From positions 1-14,594 of the forward strand of contig CAYGXU010000078.1 in NCBI GenBank assembly GCA_964353875.1: DNA of 14,594 bases. The letters run 5' to 3'. This stretch comes from MGNI01 sp964353875 (GTDB taxonomy: Bacteria; Chloroflexota; Anaerolineae; Anaerolineales; E44-bin32). A model generated the notes under the pieces. That model did not search any database. It was not told the DNA's origin and saw only the letters and a program-made list of their open reading frames with translations. Below are positions 7,390-14,594 of the stretch, piece after piece. Within the stretch, counting starts at the first letter, position 1, and each line of letters starts with the position of its first letter. The translations under genes and the position numbers were made by a program.

Positions 7390-7394
7390 CCTCC
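7390..7394 (-). promoter_or_regulatory. Ribosome-binding site that decides the oxidoreductase start
   Basis: GGAGG on the minus strand, 7 nt before the ATG at 7382 and just after the symporter stop codon (7399-7401). It argues for the short form of the oxidoreductase and for tight operon coupling. Confidence 0.75.
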
Positions 7395-7398
7395 GCGG

Positions 7399-8787
7399 CT
7401 AAGATGCAGGAGCTGGTTCGATGCTTTCCTCACCAGCGGCTGTATCTAAAGCTTCCAGGCGGATACGGATCTCAGCGTGACTCTCGCGCGTGATGGGATA
7501 CTTGAATAAAAGTGGCAACGCCGCGAAAATAAAGACCGCCGGGATCAGGCCGAAAAAGAGGCGGATGCCCAGCAAGGCGTGCGATGTCTGCTCTATGTTC
7601 GGCTGGTAATTAAAACCGGTGAGGATCCAGCCAACCCCAGCAAGTGCCAGCGCTTCAGAGATCTTGGTCGCCAAACCCCAGACGCCGTAGTACATCCCGC
7701 TGCGTTGCTGCCCGGTTTCAGCGCGATCATAGTCGGCTACGTCGGCAACCATTGCCCAGGGGAAGATCCATTGCGCTGAAAATCCGAAACCTGCCAATGC
7801 GGCAATCAAATATATCAGACCGGTTGATTTGTGGGGCAAGAAGAAAGTCAGTGCCACTGCAATAGCGCCGACCGCCATCCCCAGGGCATAGGCTGGACCT
7901 TTGTCCATTTTCCGGCTGACCCATTGCCAGAATGGTAAAGAGATGGTCACGCAGATCAGCATCAAGCCCATCGCCAGTGAGGTTTCCGCTTTCATGAGCA
8001 ATTGGTACTCCAGGAAGTAGGCCATTAAGGTTTTGATGAAAGCGAACGAGATGTTGATAATGAAATACGTACCGCAAAGCCAGATGAAAGGCCTGTTCCG
8101 CAGGGCAACAAGGAGTGACTTGAAAGGGGACGGCTCTGGTTTGGAAGTGACCGCCCTTTTCCGTTCGCGGATTCCGGCTGCCGCGATGAGCAATACCGTA
8201 GCAGCGATGGCTCCATAGAGGATGCCGATAAATGCGTACCCAGTCCGCTGAATAGCGAATAGGCCGACAATGGCTGGGGTGAGCGCGGCGCCGACCAGGT
8301 AAGCCGGGACGGCCATGGCCATGCGGTAGGTCGTCAAGCTGGAGCGCTCGTCGTAGTCATCGGTCAGTTCCGAAGTCAGGGCATAGTAAGGCACGTTGGT
8401 CAGTGTCCACAAGGTGTCGAACAAAATGAAGGTGAAGGCGATCCAGATAAAGGTTAAAATGCGGTCCGCCGGAGGGACGAACCAGAGTAGGGCGATGGCT
8501 ATCCCTAGCGGGATGGCACCGAAAATCATAAAAACGCGCCGTTTGCCAAACCGTGATCTCGTCCGGTCAGTGATCCAGCCGAAAAGGGGATCATTAACAG
8601 CATCCCAGATTTTGCCAATGAGCAATGCATTCCCTGCCAGAGCCGGCAAGACAAGTGCCGCGTCGGTGTAGAACTTCATCAGGAAGAACTGCACCGCCGA
8701 ATTAACCACCGCGTTGCCGAGATCGCCCACGCCATAAAAAAGCTTGGTGCGGGTGCGCAGTTTGCCGGATTGAGGTTGATCAGCCAT
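7399..8787 (-). CDS. GPH-family sugar/cation symporter (MelB-like MFS transporter)
   Basis: Inner-membrane permease of the glycoside-pentoside-hexuronide:cation symporter family, 462 residues, with the hydrophobic pattern expected for about 12 membrane segments. The family signature near the second helix reads WDAVNDPLFGWITDRTRSRFGKRR (about 61-84, split here as WDAVNDP / DRTRSRFGKRR). Asp62 and Asp66 line up with the two cation-site aspartates (Asp55, Asp59) known in MelB. The central loop near 210-220 is basic (GIRERKRAVTSK), as in this family. The start has GGAGG 5 nt upstream. It follows the IlvD-like gene by 33 bp and precedes the oxidoreductase by 16 bp, so it most likely imports the substrate that the operon degrades. 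Family members carry glycosides, pentosides and uronides; the specific ligand cannot be read from sequence. Confidence 0.9.
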   Translation of the reverse strand: MADQPQSGKLRTRTKLFYGVGDLGNAVVNSAVQFFLMKFYTDAALVLPALAGNALLIGKIWDAVNDPLFGWITDRTRSRFGKRRVFMIFGAIPLGIAIALLWFVPPADRILTFIWIAFTFILFDTLWTLTNVPYYALTSELTDDYDERSSLTTYRMAMAVPAYLVGAALTPAIVGLFAIQRTGYAFIGILYGAIAATVLLIAAAGIRERKRAVTSKPEPSPFKSLLVALRNRPFIWLCGTYFIINISFAFIKTLMAYFLEYQLLMKAETSLAMGLMLICVTISLPFWQWVSRKMDKGPAYALGMAVGAIAVALTFFLPHKSTGLIYLIAALAGFGFSAQWIFPWAMVADVADYDRAETGQQRSGMYYGVWGLATKISEALALAGVGWILTGFNYQPNIEQTSHALLGIRLFFGLIPAVFIFAALPLLFKYPITRESHAEIRIRLEALDTAAGEESIEPAPAS

Positions 8788-8820
8788 GATTTCCTCCGTA
8801 CTTTCAGGATAGGTGCCTTT

Positions 8821-10479
8821 TCATTCGTCCCAGCGTAGCACAGCGCCTTCATCCGCCTGGCTTACCAGGTGACGATAGAGCGCCAAGAATCCGCTTGCAG
8901 GTCTTTCTTTCCTGGAGCAGTGATTTTTCAATCTTCGAGAGATCTCTTTTGGAGGCAAACATAAATCCAAGCAGCGGTTGGTGATATCGATCTCGATCTC
9001 ATCCCCGTCCTGCACAATCGCCAAGGGTCCATTAATTGCCGCTTCAGGACTGATATGCCCAATGCATGGTCCGCGCGTTGCCCCAGAGAAGCGTCCGTCC
9101 GTGACCATGGCAACCGATTCTGCCAGGCCCAGGCCAACCAACACCGCAGCCGGGATGGAAAGCTCACGCATTCCTGGTCCGCCGCGTGGTCCTTCATTTC
9201 GTACCACTAAAACATCACCTGGTTGAATGCGGTTCGTTTCCAATGCCTGCCGTACGGCTTCCTCATCCTCAAACACCCGCGCAGGGCCACGAAAATGTAG
9301 CATTGTCGGCGCAACCCCGCTGACTTTAACCACGGCGCCACGCGGCGCCAGGCTGCCATAAAGCACCGCGATGCCACCTTCCGCAGAGAGTGGGTGCTCG
9401 AGGGAGTGGAGCACTTTCCCATCCGCCGCTGGAGCACTGGCTGCGATATCCGCCAGTTTACTTCCAATGACGGTGGGCACATCCAGATTGAGCAACGGTT
9501 TCAGGATACGCAGCACAGTTGGGATTCCCCCTGCGGCATGCAGGTCATGAACGGTCCATTGGCTGGTTGGGCGGAATTTACCAATGAGAGGTGTCTCCCG
9601 ACAAAGGCGATCAAACTCTTTTAGGGTAAGCCTTTGCTTGGCTTCATTTGCGATTGCAGGGATATGCAACGCGGCATTGGTAGAGCCGCCGAGCGCGACT
9701 ACCACACGCACCGCATTGGCCAGACTTTCTGGGGTGATAAATTGGCGGGCAGTGATTTCTTGGCGCACCAAATCAAGTATGGTTTTCCCACTCTGATGAC
9801 AAAGCTCGCGTCTATCCGTAGCTTCGGCAGCCAAGGTAGCGCAACCTGGCAGACTCAATCCCATGGCTTCAACCACACAGGCCATAGTATTGGCCGTCCC
9901 CAGGAAGCTACATGCTCCCGGACCAGGGCAGGCAGCGCATTCGATCTCGCTAAATCCTTCCTGGCTGATGGCTCCAGCCTGATAGCGTCCCATGGCCTCC
10001 TTGACATCGCTCAAGATGACCGCTCGTCCAGGAATCTGTCCGACTGCCATTGGCCCGCCCGTGACCAATAGGGCAGGCAAATCCAAACGAGCAGCAGCCA
10101 TCAGCATGGCTGGGATGATTTTGTCGCATGTACATAACAGAACCAAACCATCGAAACGATTAGCGCGTGCCATTAGCTCGATCGAGGCCGCAATGACTTC
10201 GCGCAGCGGCAGGATAGCGTGCATACCTTCCCCCTGGGCGACGCCGTCGCAAGCAGCCACGGTATTGAACTCCACGGGCATGCCACCGGCCTCTCGTACC
10301 CCTTCCTTTACCCATGCGGCTAATTGCTTCAAATGCAGGTGACCCGGGACCGCCTCGCTCCACGAATTAGCGATACCGATAAGCGGACGCTGGAAGTCCT
10401 CATCGGAGTAACCGGCGGCGCGGTACAGAGCGCGTGGGTAAGCTCCAGCTACCCCTTCGAATAGTCCTTTATTGCTCAT
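8821..10479 (-). CDS. IlvD/Edd-family Fe-S dehydratase
   Basis: Predicted cytosolic iron-sulfur dehydratase of the dihydroxy-acid / sugar-acid dehydratase family, converting a 2,3-dihydroxy acid to a 2-keto acid. Length is 552 residues from the ATG at 10479; GAGG (10484-10487) overlaps the previous stop, and a TTG one codon upstream is less likely. Visible motifs are VPGHLHL (45-51), ACDG with metal ligand Asp78, TCDK with cluster Cys118 and Lys120, and CPGPGACSFLGTANTM with cluster Cys190. The C-terminal domain has NEGPRGGPGM and TDGRFSG, the latter holding the catalytic Ser near 465. The first cysteine of [2Fe-2S]-type members is replaced by the VPGH form, as in E. coli IlvD. The FLGTAN text also resembles the Edd branch. 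Setting in a catabolic operon, without leu/ilv genes, favours a sugar-acid or cyclitol-derived substrate over branched-chain amino-acid synthesis. Confidence 0.88.
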   Translation of the reverse strand: MSNKGLFEGVAGAYPRALYRAAGYSDEDFQRPLIGIANSWSEAVPGHLHLKQLAAWVKEGVREAGGMPVEFNTVAACDGVAQGEGMHAILPLREVIAASIELMARANRFDGLVLLCTCDKIIPAMLMAAARLDLPALLVTGGPMAVGQIPGRAVILSDVKEAMGRYQAGAISQEGFSEIECAACPGPGACSFLGTANTMACVVEAMGLSLPGCATLAAEATDRRELCHQSGKTILDLVRQEITARQFITPESLANAVRVVVALGGSTNAALHIPAIANEAKQRLTLKEFDRLCRETPLIGKFRPTSQWTVHDLHAAGGIPTVLRILKPLLNLDVPTVIGSKLADIAASAPAADGKVLHSLEHPLSAEGGIAVLYGSLAPRGAVVKVSGVAPTMLHFRGPARVFEDEEAVRQALETNRIQPGDVLVVRNEGPRGGPGMRELSIPAAVLVGLGLAESVAMVTDGRFSGATRGPCIGHISPEAAINGPLAIVQDGDEIEIDITNRCLDLCLPPKEISRRLKNHCSRKERPASGFLALYRHLVSQADEGAVLRWDE

Positions 10480-10485
10480 CAAACC

Positions 10486-12378
10486 TCACAAACCAATCTC
10501 GTGCCGCAGAGCTTGGGTCGCCTCACACCAATTGCCTACGTTCCAGCGCCCAAAGACGCCCATAGCGCCCAGTTCGTCGGTACCGAAGTAAACCGGCACA
10601 TGGATGAGTGAAAGACCTTTATGCTGATCAGCTTGTTCCAGAGCAGCTTTCAACGATTCGGGCGTGTGTCCTCCGTTTAGTGCCAGCAGATTAGGTATGG
10701 CGCGAGCCCAAGAAAGATAATCAATATGGAGTGTATTACTGGTGGCGAAACCAGCACCGTATTGAGCATTCTGCAGACCGGTGATAGCGCCCATGCGGCC
10801 GTTATCCAGGAGCAAGATGCAGCCGCGCGCCCCATGCTCGACCCCATCGATCAGGATTTGCGGATTCATGGTAAAAGAGCCATCTCCAGTTAGGGCCAGA
10901 CCGTAGAATGGCTTCGTTGCTATAGCAGTCGCCAGCAGGGCAGAGACGGCGAAACCCATATAGCTGGCGCCGGTGTCCGTGAAGGTCTGATCGGGGCGCT
11001 CGTCTTCTACAATCTGAAACCCGTTTGCCTGGACATCTCCAGCGTCGAAGAAGCAGACGGCGCTCTGCTCTTTGGCCCAATCGGTGGCGATCTTAATCAC
11101 GGCGGGTTGCGTCAGGACAGTTTCGCCCCAGTAATCGTCAGGAAGCACCTGCGTACGAAAACGCTGCGCTTTAAATTCCTCCCAGGCAGCCTTTTTCTCG
11201 GTGCACGCCTGCATCCAGGCAGATTTGTCAGTCGTCACATTCTTCTTCAGTGTGTGGTTCAGTTCACTCAGCGTCAAACGAATGTCTCCTAGCAATGCCA
11301 AGGTGTGATGGTAATGCAGGGCATCATTTATGTCGGCATTGATGTTGATAACGCGTTTCACGTTCGGATAGCCGCATCGGGAGCTATCGGACTGGCAGAC
11401 AGAGCGCGTTCCGACGGCGATGAGCAAGTCGGCCTGCTCCATGGCGAAATTGCCACATAATGTCCCTTTCGAGCCGCCCACGGCCATGTTCCGCGGATGG
11501 CTATAAGGGATGCAGCCGGCGGCTATGGGCGTATGGACCAGGACGCCCCCCGAGCGTTCGAGCAATTCAGTAAGTTCTACACCTGCCATGCGTCCACCGC
11601 CGCCGACTTTTACGACGATCTGTTCCGCTTCCTGGATCCATTCTGCCGCACCGGCGTAGTCCCCCTGTGCCGCGCCGAGGGAAAGTTTGTTTTCGAAGGG
11701 CAATTCATCTACATTAAAATTGGGCAGCCAGGCGGGTTGGGTGTTCATCGGCAGGAGCAAGTAGAATGGACCTGGGCGGTAGGGGTGATCGACAGTTACT
11801 GCACCGCGTTGGAGGGCAGTTGGGAGCGCAAGGGGAGTGTGCAGACAATAGGCATGACTCATAGTCGCGGCCAGTTGCAGGAACAGGTTTTGCTCATGTT
11901 TGGGGATCTGCTGCATGTTGAATCCCTCATCCTCGCAGGTCTCATCGCCGAAGAGATACCAGACACCGATGCCATCCGAAGCAGGGACGAGCGAGGCTGC
12001 CAGAGCTTGCAGCGCGCCCGGTCCGATGGAGGTGACGACGGCGGCCTTCTCGCCGGTGACCCAGCGCAATGCTGCAGCGGCATGGGAGGCTTCGATCTCA
12101 CTGCGTACCCCAAGGACTTTGACCAACCCAGCCTGTTGGTAGATTCGCAGTACTTCGCCCACTTCGGTAGAACCGTGACCGAAAACCGCCAAATAGGTCT
12201 TCACGCCTTGCTGTAGTAGTCCGAGCACCAGCGCCTCCGAAAGCGTCAGGTCCACCCGACGCGGGATGTGACCCTTTTGACGCGCGGCGGACAGGCTGCC
12301 GATACGGGCAATCGCAGCGGCGCGGTCAGTTCGCTGGAGGGTAAGTTCGTCCTGTGAGGGGCGTGTAGGCGGGTTCAT
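10486..12378 (-). CDS. IolD-like thiamine-diphosphate-dependent enzyme
   Basis: Cytosolic ThDP enzyme of the acetolactate-synthase superfamily, most like IolD, which hydrolytically opens the ring of 3D-(3,5/4)-trihydroxycyclohexane-1,2-dione in inositol breakdown. Length is 630 residues, the IolD size. An N-terminal extension of about 40 residues precedes the PYR domain, with VFGHG (65-69), the activating Glu94 in VRSEIEASHA, and SIGPGA (117-122). The middle domain follows (about 235-375). The PP domain has the ThDP/Mg motif GDGSFTMN (498-505) ending in LLLDNGRMG with Asn526. DN in place of NN and the C-terminal WNVGNWCEA tail both resemble IolD rather than acetolactate synthase. The start has AAAGGAGGAAA directly before the ATG. 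It is 9 bp after the PrpD-family gene and 6 bp before the IlvD-like gene. Exact substrate unknown; other C-C-cleaving or ligating reactions are possible. Confidence 0.85.
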   Translation of the reverse strand: MNPPTRPSQDELTLQRTDRAAAIARIGSLSAARQKGHIPRRVDLTLSEALVLGLLQQGVKTYLAVFGHGSTEVGEVLRIYQQAGLVKVLGVRSEIEASHAAAALRWVTGEKAAVVTSIGPGALQALAASLVPASDGIGVWYLFGDETCEDEGFNMQQIPKHEQNLFLQLAATMSHAYCLHTPLALPTALQRGAVTVDHPYRPGPFYLLLPMNTQPAWLPNFNVDELPFENKLSLGAAQGDYAGAAEWIQEAEQIVVKVGGGGRMAGVELTELLERSGGVLVHTPIAAGCIPYSHPRNMAVGGSKGTLCGNFAMEQADLLIAVGTRSVCQSDSSRCGYPNVKRVININADINDALHYHHTLALLGDIRLTLSELNHTLKKNVTTDKSAWMQACTEKKAAWEEFKAQRFRTQVLPDDYWGETVLTQPAVIKIATDWAKEQSAVCFFDAGDVQANGFQIVEDERPDQTFTDTGASYMGFAVSALLATAIATKPFYGLALTGDGSFTMNPQILIDGVEHGARGCILLLDNGRMGAITGLQNAQYGAGFATSNTLHIDYLSWARAIPNLLALNGGHTPESLKAALEQADQHKGLSLIHVPVYFGTDELGAMGVFGRWNVGNWCEATQALRHEIGL

Positions 12379-12387
12379 TTTCCTCCT

Positions 12388-13767
12388 TTAATGCAAATCT
12401 GCAATCAACATTGGCATGTACTCCTGGATATTCGAGAACCGTTCAAGCTGCCAGGTCTGCTTAAGGATTTGATCCCTTTTTCTTTGACTCAACACTCGTT
12501 TGGCGTTGGCATGAAACTTCGCTTCGATTTCCGTATCCGTCATGGGATCCTCAGGAGAACCTTTGGCGACATCGGTCTGCGTCGTGAAAGTCTTGCCCGA
12601 AGTGCTCCTGATCGAGACACGGGCGCGTTTTATTTGAGGGAAAAGGCGGTCGATCTCAGGATTAGCCACGACTTTAATTTTGGAGAGTAAATCCCACTTC
12701 CGCTCATCGCGTAAGGACGTTTCGCTGAAGGATTCCGGGAGGACATTCCCTTCGACCACGGCCGTAGCGATGACATAGGGCAAGCTGTGATCGGCAGTCT
12801 CTCTGGTTTCGGGCTTATATTTGCTAGGATCTGAAAGGATATCAGCGCCGCGTGTAGTTGTTTCCACGAGAATCTCCGCCACATCGGTATGGTTGATGCT
12901 ATGTTCACGACAAAGTTTCAAGATCGCGCTGATGGGCTGATGGGTGAGCGCTTCAGTTGGGAAGGCTTTATAACTGCAGCGCGTGATAAGATATTCCTTC
13001 CCTAGATTCTTGAGTAATGCATCCGAATTCCAGGTAACGTTGGAAAGGACTTCGAAGAGGCCTTCTTTCCCCTCAATCACTTCGATAGGTCCGGTATACC
13101 CTTCGCGAGCCATCAGCGCAGCAAGGACTCCCGCTTGGACTGCAAGAGGGTCGGCGGTGTTCTTCATATTCGTTAGATGTCCCGCCACGACTCCGCCAAG
13201 GGTGAAATGGCTGCTTCCGCTGATCCCCGCTGCGGCGACTAATTGATCAAGATCGAGATCATATAAGCGACCGGCGACGAATGGACTGACGAACTGGGTG
13301 AGGGAGGCATGATGCCAACCAACTTCTCGGATACCTGGCTCAGCGGCAAGGCACCAACGCATCTCTAGTTCATAGGCGATTACAATCGCCACGATTAATT
13401 CTTCGCCGCTTTGGCCATTTGCCTCGGCAGAAGCCAGGGCTGCACCGATCAAATCCGAAGGGTGGCTAGGATCCTGCTCCCAGTAGATATCGTTGTAGTC
13501 CAAAGCGCGGATGAGAAGCGAGTTCATCAGGGCTGCATTGGCTGCATTGGTCCGATGGCCATTGCCAATAACAGTCGCTTCAGGTGTGCCGCCGAGTTTT
13601 TCGATGAAGCGAGACAAGACCAGCATGTCTTCAGTGTCCATTGCTGCAAATGCACAACCTAAGCTATCGATCAGAAACCGTTTCGCTTCACGGATCACTT
13701 TAACGGGAAGGTCCGAAAAGTGCAAAATTTTGACAAATTTCGCCATCTCTTGACTGATCGAATTCAT
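12388..13767 (-). CDS. MmgE/PrpD-family protein
   Basis: Cytosolic enzyme of the MmgE/PrpD family, 459 residues, full length. Characterised members include 2-methylcitrate dehydratase, cis-aconitate decarboxylase and an iminodisuccinate epimerase, so the reaction here (dehydration, decarboxylation or epimerisation of an acid) is open. Active-site blocks are intact: LDYND (Asp90), HPSD (His102), GWHHAS (His152/His153), MKN (Lys202) and YKAFPTEALTH (Lys267, His276). These fall close to the catalytic Asp93, His103, His159, Lys207 and Lys272 of human cis-aconitate decarboxylase. ADHSLPY (325-331) is a further family signature. The start has GGAGG 5 nt upstream. It is the first gene of the five-gene operon, 110 bp after the Nudix gene. 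No prpB, prpC or citrate-synthase partner is present, which argues against a methylcitrate-cycle role. Confidence 0.88.
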   Translation of the reverse strand: MNSISQEMAKFVKILHFSDLPVKVIREAKRFLIDSLGCAFAAMDTEDMLVLSRFIEKLGGTPEATVIGNGHRTNAANAALMNSLLIRALDYNDIYWEQDPSHPSDLIGAALASAEANGQSGEELIVAIVIAYELEMRWCLAAEPGIREVGWHHASLTQFVSPFVAGRLYDLDLDQLVAAAGISGSSHFTLGGVVAGHLTNMKNTADPLAVQAGVLAALMAREGYTGPIEVIEGKEGLFEVLSNVTWNSDALLKNLGKEYLITRCSYKAFPTEALTHQPISAILKLCREHSINHTDVAEILVETTTRGADILSDPSKYKPETRETADHSLPYVIATAVVEGNVLPESFSETSLRDERKWDLLSKIKVVANPEIDRLFPQIKRARVSIRSTSGKTFTTQTDVAKGSPEDPMTDTEIEAKFHANAKRVLSQRKRDQILKQTWQLERFSNIQEYMPMLIADLH

Positions 13768-13877
13768 CTGAGCCTCCGCGTATGCAGGTTCTATCCGGTT
13801 GTTAAAAATTTGATTGTTTTCGCTGTGGTTGATTGAGATAGGGTAGTTATTTGAGTCGGTTCAGTGCCTCTTTACCC
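13768..13877 (-). other. 110-bp spacer, probable promoter region of the catabolic operon
   Basis: AT-rich spacer between the Nudix stop and the first operon gene. It is the only gap over 40 bp upstream of the five genes, so the operon promoter most likely lies here or upstream of the Nudix gene. I see no clear -35/-10 pair. TTGATTG occurs twice on the plus strand (near 13810 and 13828), a weak hint of a repeated binding site. Confidence 0.4.
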
Positions 13878-14348
13878 CTATTTTGCGAGGGGAATGCGCA
13901 GTTGTTCCAAGGGTTTACGGTCTACGAATTCACTCCACACATGGCGCAAAACATGACGTTGACCTGGGAATGGTAATAATGATTCTGCTTCTTCCTGCGT
14001 TACCCAGCGGTAATCTGAATGTTCATCATTTAATTCGATCTTCGCTTCCCCATCGACCATAGCAATGAAGACGGGTAGGATACAAACGTGGTCCGAATCA
14101 AATTCATAATACTGTTCGCATATGTCAGCCGAATAGAGTGCAAGGGGTATTAAACCAGTCTCCTCTTTCAATTCCCTCAAAGCGGTTTGCCAGGCTTTTT
14201 CACCCTGCTCGATTGCCCCCGCAACTTGACACCACTCTCCATTTAGATACCGTTCAGACCGTCTTAATAATAGCAGGCGTTTACCATCTGAGGCATCTCT
14301 GAGCACGAATACGGAGACGCCAAAAGTATGAATCGGGATCTCTTGCAT
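13878..14348 (-). CDS. Nudix hydrolase, NudB-like
   Basis: Small cytosolic pyrophosphohydrolase, 156 residues. The Nudix box is perfect: G44-x5-E50-x7-R58-E59-L-x-E62-E63-x-G65-L, which binds the catalytic magnesium. The text around it (LLLRRSERYLNGEWCQVAGAI before the box; EHSDYRWVTQEEA and PFPGQRHVLRHV near the C-terminus) resembles dihydroneopterin-triphosphate / dATP pyrophosphatases of the NudB type, which act early in folate synthesis. Nudix specificity is hard to predict, so a broader nucleoside-triphosphate role is possible. The start has AGGAG 4 nt upstream. It lies 110 bp upstream of, and on the same strand as, the catabolic operon; a functional link is not evident. Confidence 0.88.
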   Translation of the reverse strand: MQEIPIHTFGVSVFVLRDASDGKRLLLLRRSERYLNGEWCQVAGAIEQGEKAWQTALRELKEETGLIPLALYSADICEQYYEFDSDHVCILPVFIAMVDGEAKIELNDEHSDYRWVTQEEAESLLPFPGQRHVLRHVWSEFVDRKPLEQLRIPLAK

Positions 14349-14363
14349 AGACTCCTATCCTTG

Positions 14364-14419
14364 CTCGAGACCAGATTAATCTGCAACTGGGAGGGAATGT
14401 GATGGCTGGCAGTCTCGAG
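14364..14419. promoter_or_regulatory. Nested palindromes upstream of the Nudix gene
   Basis: CTCGAGAC (14364-14371) and GTCTCGAG (14412-14419) are perfect inverted arms. Directly inside the first arm is the perfect 12-bp palindrome CAGATTAATCTG (14372-14383), 24-35 bp before the Nudix start codon. The short palindrome could be a repressor operator; the larger pair could fold in the leader RNA. No protein can be assigned. Confidence 0.4.
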
Positions 14420-14458
14420 AAGAACCATTACCGTTGAGAGGCGTTTTCAATATTCCCA

Positions 14459-14593
14459 CTATCCCGAACATTCACATTCGAACAATTCGGATTCTCTTGT
14501 TATTAGATAGCACTTCTCTACCTGAACTCCTTGACACTTGGAATTCTTTACAAACAGAGCAAGATCAGGCTTCATCAATAGGCGGCCCACCTT
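14459..14593 (-). CDS. Possible partial or small ORF at the window edge
   Basis: A minus-strand frame is open from the window edge to a TAG at 14459-14461 (44 codons). It includes an ATG at 14573-14575 that would give a 38-residue peptide with four cysteines, ending FECECSG. No Shine-Dalgarno sequence precedes that ATG, so if real it is more likely the tail of a gene starting outside the window. A second minus frame ends at 14565 (KGGPPIDEA then stop) and is an equally possible gene end. Neither can be recognised. Confidence 0.2.
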   Translation of the reverse strand, partial: KVGRLLMKPDLALFVKNSKCQGVQVEKCYLITRESELFECECSG

Positions 14594-14594
14594 T

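Noticed and set aside
11497..12216. Long plus-strand open frame of 239 codons
   Set aside because: It is fully antisense to the IolD-like gene, has no ribosome-binding site and its translation shows no domain.
8821..12378. Branched-chain amino-acid pair (acetolactate synthase plus dihydroxy-acid dehydratase)
   Set aside because: The ThDP protein resembles IolD, there is no regulatory subunit or ketol-acid reductoisomerase, and the neighbours are a sugar symporter and a sugar-type oxidoreductase.
14364..14419. Possible tRNA, because two 8-bp arms could form an acceptor stem
   Set aside because: The element is only 56 bp long and lacks an anticodon arm and a T-loop sequence.
1..14594. CRISPR arrays, insertion sequences, prophage genes, rRNA or tRNA genes
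   Set aside because: No regularly spaced repeats, transposase or integrase motifs, or structural RNA signatures were seen on reading the window.

Overview
The window holds ten confidently called genes and one doubtful edge ORF. The lineage cannot be fixed from sequence alone. A bacterium of the Chloroflexota (Anaerolineae-like) is a tentative guess. It rests on intermediate base composition, the folate-dependent tRNA methyltransferase TrmFO, a sigma-54 factor carrying a zinc-ribbon-like insert, and mixed translation-initiation signals (one apparently leaderless gene, others with strong GGAGG sites).

Left part (1-6150), mostly housekeeping. A sigma-54 gene (rpoN, minus strand, cut by the window edge just before its RpoN box) is divergent from trmFO (plus). 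trmFO is followed on the same strand by a glutaminyl-cyclase-like M28 lipoprotein, the ribosome-associated GTPase HflX, and a lipoprotein of unknown function. The 91-bp divergent spacer carries a good promoter candidate toward rpoN. It also has an extended -10 element placed so that the trmFO transcript would start at its ATG. A 305-bp gap before the second lipoprotein has no convincing gene but holds a short hairpin and a pair of direct repeats.

A 152-bp convergent gap (6151-6302) contains a perfect 12-bp-stem hairpin, probably a two-way terminator, and a second inverted repeat.

Right part (6303-13767, all minus strand) is the most interesting region: a compact five-gene catabolic operon. 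In transcription order it encodes a MmgE/PrpD-family protein, an IolD-like thiamine-diphosphate enzyme, an IlvD/Edd-family dehydratase, a GPH-type sugar/cation symporter and a Gfo/Idh/MocA oxidoreductase. Gaps are 6-33 bp and the start codons have Shine-Dalgarno sites, four of them strong GGAGG. The set supplies uptake, oxidation, dehydration and C-C (perhaps ring) cleavage, as expected for breakdown of a cyclitol, sugar acid or similar polyol. It lacks the usual inositol partners (IolE, IolB, IolC, IolJ) and any regulator in view, so it does not match a pathway I can name.

Upstream of the operon lies a Nudix hydrolase (minus strand) resembling dihydroneopterin-triphosphate pyrophosphatase. 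Its upstream region contains a 12-bp palindrome nested in a larger inverted repeat. The last 130 bp may hold the tail of a further minus-strand ORF.
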